Source of the DNA: Rhodobacterales bacterium UBA3077
GTDB lineage: Bacteria > Pseudomonadota > Alphaproteobacteria > Rhodobacterales > Rhodobacteraceae
DNA: 8,631 nt
Reading direction: 5' to 3'
NCBI GenBank assembly: GCA_002366685.1
Contig: DFBP01000199.1
Span: 8,667-17,297 of the forward strand
Position 1 is the stretch's first letter. Every line of letters begins with the position of its first letter. Of the stretch, positions 6,348 through 8,631 are shown one piece after another. Made by a program: the position numbers and the translations under genes. The notes below the pieces were generated by a model. The model was not told the DNA's origin and ran no database searches. It saw only the letters and a program-made list of their open reading frames with translations.

Positions 6348-6368
6348 ATGAGTCTGCCAAGCGGACCC

Positions 6369-6380
6369 CTTGCGCACAAG
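6369..6380. repeat. Imperfect palindrome CTTGCGCACAAG in the divergent region
   Basis: CTTG and CAAG are exact inverted arms around GC with one mismatched pair (C/A). It lies 50 bases upstream of the FAD-subunit start, a usual place for an operator or activator site. Chance is possible for so short a motif. Confidence 0.35.
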
Positions 6381-6384
6381 CCCC

Positions 6385-6402
6385 AAATTCTTTTGGAAAT
6401 TC
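6385..6402. repeat. Direct repeat AAATTC, 12-base period
   Basis: AAATTC occurs at 6385-6390 and 6397-6402 with TTTTGG between them. Spacing near one helical turn could place two protein monomers on one DNA face. Given the local AT-richness the evidence is weak. Confidence 0.2.
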
Positions 6403-6535
6403 ACTGCCTACAGTTTTTTTGAAACCAAAATTAAGTGATTTAAGCAACTTGTGATCTGTTCCTAAGTCTAGTCTCTCTACTTTTTAGTTGATTTTTTGGT
6501 TCGATTAGGTACGCTTGATTAATAACAATAGCTTT

Positions 6536-6552
6536 ACATGCCGCAAGCATGT
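6536..6552 (+). repeat. Perfect 6-bp hairpin in the leader of the rhodanese gene
   Basis: ACATGC (6536-6541), a five-base loop CGCAA and GCATGT (6547-6552) form a perfect stem 28 bases before the GTG start. It could be an RNA leader hairpin or an operator dyad. It is not followed by a T run, so it is not a classical terminator. Confidence 0.45.
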
Positions 6553-6580
6553 GTATTCTGAGCATAGCAGGGAGCGCGAT

Positions 6581-7225
6581 GTGCCAAACTTCAAGCCACT
6601 AATTTCTTTTGTTTTGGGCCTTTTACTCCTTTCAACGCCTGGCTTTGCGCAGGATGTCTGGATCACGTCGGATACTCCGTTTGTAGAGCTCGAGGTGAAT
6701 AACGAGTTTTTCGTTATCGAGCGTAATCAGGATAATAGCGCCGTTATTCCGGCTGCATTTGCCAAAACTTCGCGTCCTTGCCCGCCCTTTTGTGTCCATC
6801 CCATGAGTATTGCAGACGGTGTTGAAACCTTCGGCGAACTGGAGCTTCTGGCGTTTATCGAAGGGCCTGTACAAGCGGGCGATGGATATTTGATTGATGC
6901 GCGTACGCCATCCTTTTATAACACCGGGACAATCCCTGGCTCGATCAACCTCCCTTTCAATTTGCTGACCGCTGATGAAAGCAACCCGTTTATGACCCCC
7001 CTCCTTATTCAACTTGGTGGAGTCAAACAGTCAGACGGAAGTTGGTCATTTGCAAATTCACCGGAGCTCGCTCTTTTTTGCAATGGTCCCTGGTGTGGCC
7101 AATCTCCACGCGCCATTGAGAATTTGATGTCGGTCGGATACCCGGCCGAAAAGTTAAAATACTATCGTGGTGGCATGCAAAACTGGCTTATGCTGGGCCT
7201 AACAGTGGTTGTTCCAGCCTCTTAA
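6581..7225 (+). CDS. Exported rhodanese-domain protein with a two-cysteine active loop
   Basis: Rhodanese-fold proteins transfer sulfane sulfur through a cysteine persulfide. This 214-residue protein begins with a signal peptide (positive Lys5, hydrophobic core 7-19, likely cleavage after GFA at 21-23), so it should be periplasmic. The rhodanese domain spans about 85-212: YLIDARTPSFYNTGTIPGSINLP at 103-125 holds the usual DxR and GxIPGAxxxP motifs, and the C-terminal YRGGMQNWLMLGL is typical. The active loop after strand ELALF is CNGPWCGQSPR (167-177), longer than the usual loop and with cysteines at 167 and 172. A second pair, CPPFC, is at 67-71. GTG at 6581 is chosen for AGGGAG at 6569-6574, six bases upstream, and for the clean signal peptide; an upstream TTG at 6515 has neither. 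The LysM gene follows 36 bases later. Confidence 0.82.
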   Translation: MPNFKPLISFVLGLLLLSTPGFAQDVWITSDTPFVELEVNNEFFVIERNQDNSAVIPAAFAKTSRPCPPFCVHPMSIADGVETFGELELLAFIEGPVQAGDGYLIDARTPSFYNTGTIPGSINLPFNLLTADESNPFMTPLLIQLGGVKQSDGSWSFANSPELALFCNGPWCGQSPRAIENLMSVGYPAEKLKYYRGGMQNWLMLGLTVVVPAS

Positions 7226-7261
7226 AGGCACATGTTTCCACCTATATCAAGTGGGGGGAAT

Positions 7262-8074
7262 ATGCATTTTAAGACTATCATTGCAATTGTAGCAGGTTTG
7301 TCTGCCGGGATGGCAAGCGCTGATGCGCGGTTCGAATCCGGGTCTGTTGCTACATCTTCTTTTGGTGGGTTGCAGTATGCTCAAAGCTCCATTGAAGCAC
7401 TTGGAGAGTCCGATCTTCGTCGGTTGGTATTTTACACAGAGCGAACGATCGGGTCTCTTAACGATATTGTGGAAGCTTCTGATACCGGCGAGTTTGACGA
7501 CCTTGGCAAGCTAATTGAGAATCTTCGCTCCAATATTTCAAGGCTTTCTGATGCGGGTGGCCGGTCCGGCATCCCTCGCGAAGACATCACTGATTTTTTC
7601 GTTCAGACTGTTGTTGACGGCCATGGTGGTGATTTTCTCGAAAAAGTTAGCAACGCAGCTGGTGGTCTGGATATCCCAACTCTTTTTAGAAATGTCGAAG
7701 CACCTTCGGCTCCCAACACAGCAACTTTGAACAATAATAGCGAGTTTCTGGACGCTCTTGCCAATGAGAGCGCGGGTTTAACTTTAAACGAAACGGCTGG
7801 GCAAGTAGAAGTTGTGGAGACCACAGATGAAGCGGACGGGCCTGTTGCGGGCCCGAATGCGACGGCTGCCGAGCGTGGCGTGATTGACCGGATAGAGGTC
7901 ACGAACAGTGGTTGGAAAATTACTGTGGTTGCAGGAGATTCGCTCGCACTGATTGCTTCGGCACTTTATGGTGACTCGCTATCTTATAATGTGATTTATC
8001 AGGCAAATCTGAATGTATTGAACAACCCGAACTCGCTCAATATTGGTGACCGCCTCACTTTACCAAAACCTTAA
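7262..8074 (+). CDS. Exported protein with C-terminal LysM domain
   Basis: This 270-residue protein has a signal peptide (Lys4, hydrophobic core 6-16, probable cleavage after ASA at 18-20). The region from about 21 to 145 is soluble, with helices rich in acidic and small residues around 41-70 and 78-97. A Ser/Thr/Asn/Glu-rich linker spans about 146-215. A single LysM at 218-268 reads WKITVVAGDSLALIASALYG, then NVIYQANL and GDRLTLP, matching the LysM consensus; the domain binds peptidoglycan N-acetylglucosamine. The ATG at 7262 gives a normal signal peptide and follows GGGGGG with three-base spacing. An ATG at 7232 would add an uncharged ten-residue lead. It is probably co-transcribed with the rhodanese gene. 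The stop overlaps the gltX stop on the other strand. The N-terminal domain is unrecognised. Confidence 0.85.
   Translation: MHFKTIIAIVAGLSAGMASADARFESGSVATSSFGGLQYAQSSIEALGESDLRRLVFYTERTIGSLNDIVEASDTGEFDDLGKLIENLRSNISRLSDAGGRSGIPREDITDFFVQTVVDGHGGDFLEKVSNAAGGLDIPTLFRNVEAPSAPNTATLNNNSEFLDALANESAGLTLNETAGQVEVVETTDEADGPVAGPNATAAERGVIDRIEVTNSGWKITVVAGDSLALIASALYGDSLSYNVIYQANLNVLNNPNSLNIGDRLTLPKP
8071..8074. other. Overlapping convergent stop codons in TTAA
   Basis: TTAA is its own reverse complement, so it supplies TAA to the LysM gene (8072-8074) and TAA to gltX (8073-8071). There is no room between the genes and no clear terminator hairpin on either side; each transcript probably runs into the opposite gene. 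Confidence 0.85.
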
Positions 8075-8631
8075 ACAGATTTTGGCAAAGCTTGGAGGAG
8101 TGGTAAAAGCCGTTTCATATCCGGGCCATGCTCTTGCCCGGTTAGTGCTTTTCTCAAAGGCATAAAGAGGCTTTTTCCTTTTCGCCCTGTGCTTGCTTTC
8201 AAAGCAGCCGTCCAATGGCCCCAGGTCGTTTCATCAAAGGGCTGCGCTGGCAGGGTATCAAGTGCATTTCGAACAAACTCAATGTCGTCGTCTGCAACCA
8301 AGGGTGCCACGCCATTCGTGCAAAGCGCCCACCATTTGGCAATTTCAGCACGATCCGAAATATTCTCGCGAATTGCGATCCAAAATGCATCTGTTTTGTC
8401 GGACGGTACACCCACGTTTGCGAGCTCGTCGGCCATATCCTCAACCGACAAACCATGCAAATATTTGGCGGTCAGCGGCCAGAGATCTTCTATGTCGAAC
8501 TTGGTTGGTGAAGCCCCAAATTCTGACAACTCAAAACCGTCTATCAAATCTAGCATTTGTTGGCGGATTTCAACAGGCTGGGATGAACCGAGTCGCGCCA
8601 TCAAGGAGTTGATCGCCATTGGTTCAATCCC
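8071..8631 (-). CDS. gltX: Glutamyl-tRNA synthetase, C-terminal part (5' end outside window)
   Basis: GltX charges tRNA-Glu with glutamate in the cytoplasm. The last 186 residues are here, mostly the helical anticodon-binding domain of the bacterial enzyme. The visible start reads GIEPMAINSLMARLGSS, which in alphaproteobacterial GltX follows shortly after the KMSKS-like (KLSKR) loop, so the ATG at 8619-8617 is internal and the gene continues past 8631. The C-terminal block TGRKGKSLFMPLRKALTGQ is a family hallmark. Alphaproteobacteria often have two GltX paralogues, and I cannot tell from this part which one it is. The TAA (8073-8071) overlaps the LysM TAA on the opposite strand. The cognate-type tRNA-Glu lies about 6.3 kb away at 1679-1753. 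Confidence 0.93.
   Translation of the reverse strand, partial: GIEPMAINSLMARLGSSQPVEIRQQMLDLIDGFELSEFGASPTKFDIEDLWPLTAKYLHGLSVEDMADELANVGVPSDKTDAFWIAIRENISDRAEIAKWWALCTNGVAPLVADDDIEFVRNALDTLPAQPFDETTWGHWTAALKASTGRKGKSLFMPLRKALTGQEHGPDMKRLLPLLQALPKSV

Larger units (their letters stand above)
6320..6580. promoter_or_regulatory. AT-rich divergent control region between the hydroxylase operon and the rhodanese/LysM pair
   Basis: Both flanking transcription units must start here. The stretch is clearly more AT-rich than its neighbours and has T tracts at 6414-6420 and 6492-6497. I could not assign a convincing -35/-10 pair on either strand: CATAAA on the - strand (6350-6345) is a possible -10 without a matching -35. 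On the + strand, TTGATT with TACGCT 16 bases later (around 6488-6515) is weak. Several short dyads listed separately could be operators. No regulator gene adjoins it. Confidence 0.5.

Noticed and set aside
6320..6379. N-terminal extension of the FAD subunit starting at 6379
   Set aside because: The added 20 residues do not resemble the family, and the ATG at 6319 has a good GGGAGA site seven bases upstream.
6536..6552. Rho-independent terminator upstream of the rhodanese gene
   Set aside because: The hairpin is short and not followed by a T run, and no gene on the + strand ends before it.
7327..7341. tRNA T-arm-like sequence CGGTTCGAATCCGGG
   Set aside because: It is in frame within the LysM gene (codons for Arg-Phe-Glu-Ser-Gly), and no acceptor, D or anticodon arms fit around it. 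It is also not a copy of the tRNA-Glu 3' end, so it is not an attachment site.
1679..8631. Genomic island between tRNA-Glu and gltX
   Set aside because: tRNA genes are common integration sites, but there is no integrase, no second copy of the tRNA 3' end in the window and no sharp base-composition break in the genes. An island with a border outside the window cannot be excluded.

Overview
The window reads as chromosomal DNA from an alphaproteobacterium, most likely Rhodobacterales (Roseobacter-like). The GltX tail, RecJ tail, AroQ and XDH-family subunits all look like that group. Base composition is near half G+C, which is modest for the group, and the intergenic stretches are AT-rich. This placement is inference from protein character; no database search was possible.

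Layout, left to right. (1) Positions 1-1599, + strand: the 3' end of recJ, then aroQ (type II 3-dehydroquinate dehydratase), then a TauE/SafE-family exporter. The three are tightly packed and share one reading frame, separated only by TAG stops. (2) Positions 1632-1760: a tRNA-Glu(UUC) gene with encoded CCA, a plausible promoter, and a 7-bp inverted repeat flanking the mature tRNA. (3) Positions 1846-2496, +: an unrecognised multi-pass membrane protein. (4) Positions 6319-2518, - strand: a compact four-gene operon for a xanthine-dehydrogenase-family molybdenum hydroxylase. It encodes the FAD subunit, the 2Fe-2S subunit, the Mo-cofactor subunit, and then a MoaD/ThiS-like sulfur-carrier protein ending in Gly-Gly. 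Junctions are 4-base ATGA overlaps or a directly abutting TAA-ATG. (5) Positions 6320-6580: an AT-rich divergent control region with several small dyads. (6) Positions 6581-8074, +: two exported proteins, a rhodanese-fold protein with an unusual cysteine-rich loop and a LysM protein. (7) Positions 8071-8631, -: the 3' part of gltX (glutamyl-tRNA synthetase), whose stop codon overlaps the LysM gene's stop in the tetranucleotide TTAA.

How the genes may work together. The three hydroxylase subunits should form one cytoplasmic enzyme passing electrons from Mo-cofactor through two 2Fe-2S clusters to FAD. Subunit order resembles coxMSL, but the active-site loop is YRAPGAP. It is neither the CSFR loop of true CO dehydrogenase nor the usual form II loop, so the substrate is unknown and is probably an organic or heterocyclic compound. 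The most interesting feature is the MoaD-like gene ending this operon, with no moaE, xdhC or coxDEF-type helper in the window. It could be a dedicated sulfur carrier for cofactor synthesis or for sulfuration of this enzyme. Nearby are a TauE/SafE exporter (possible sulfite export) and a divergent exported rhodanese, giving a loose sulfur theme. The rhodanese is predicted to be periplasmic, so direct sulfur transfer to the cytosolic carrier is unlikely.

There is no CRISPR array, insertion sequence, phage gene or integrase in the window. No gene-free stretch exceeds 300 bases.
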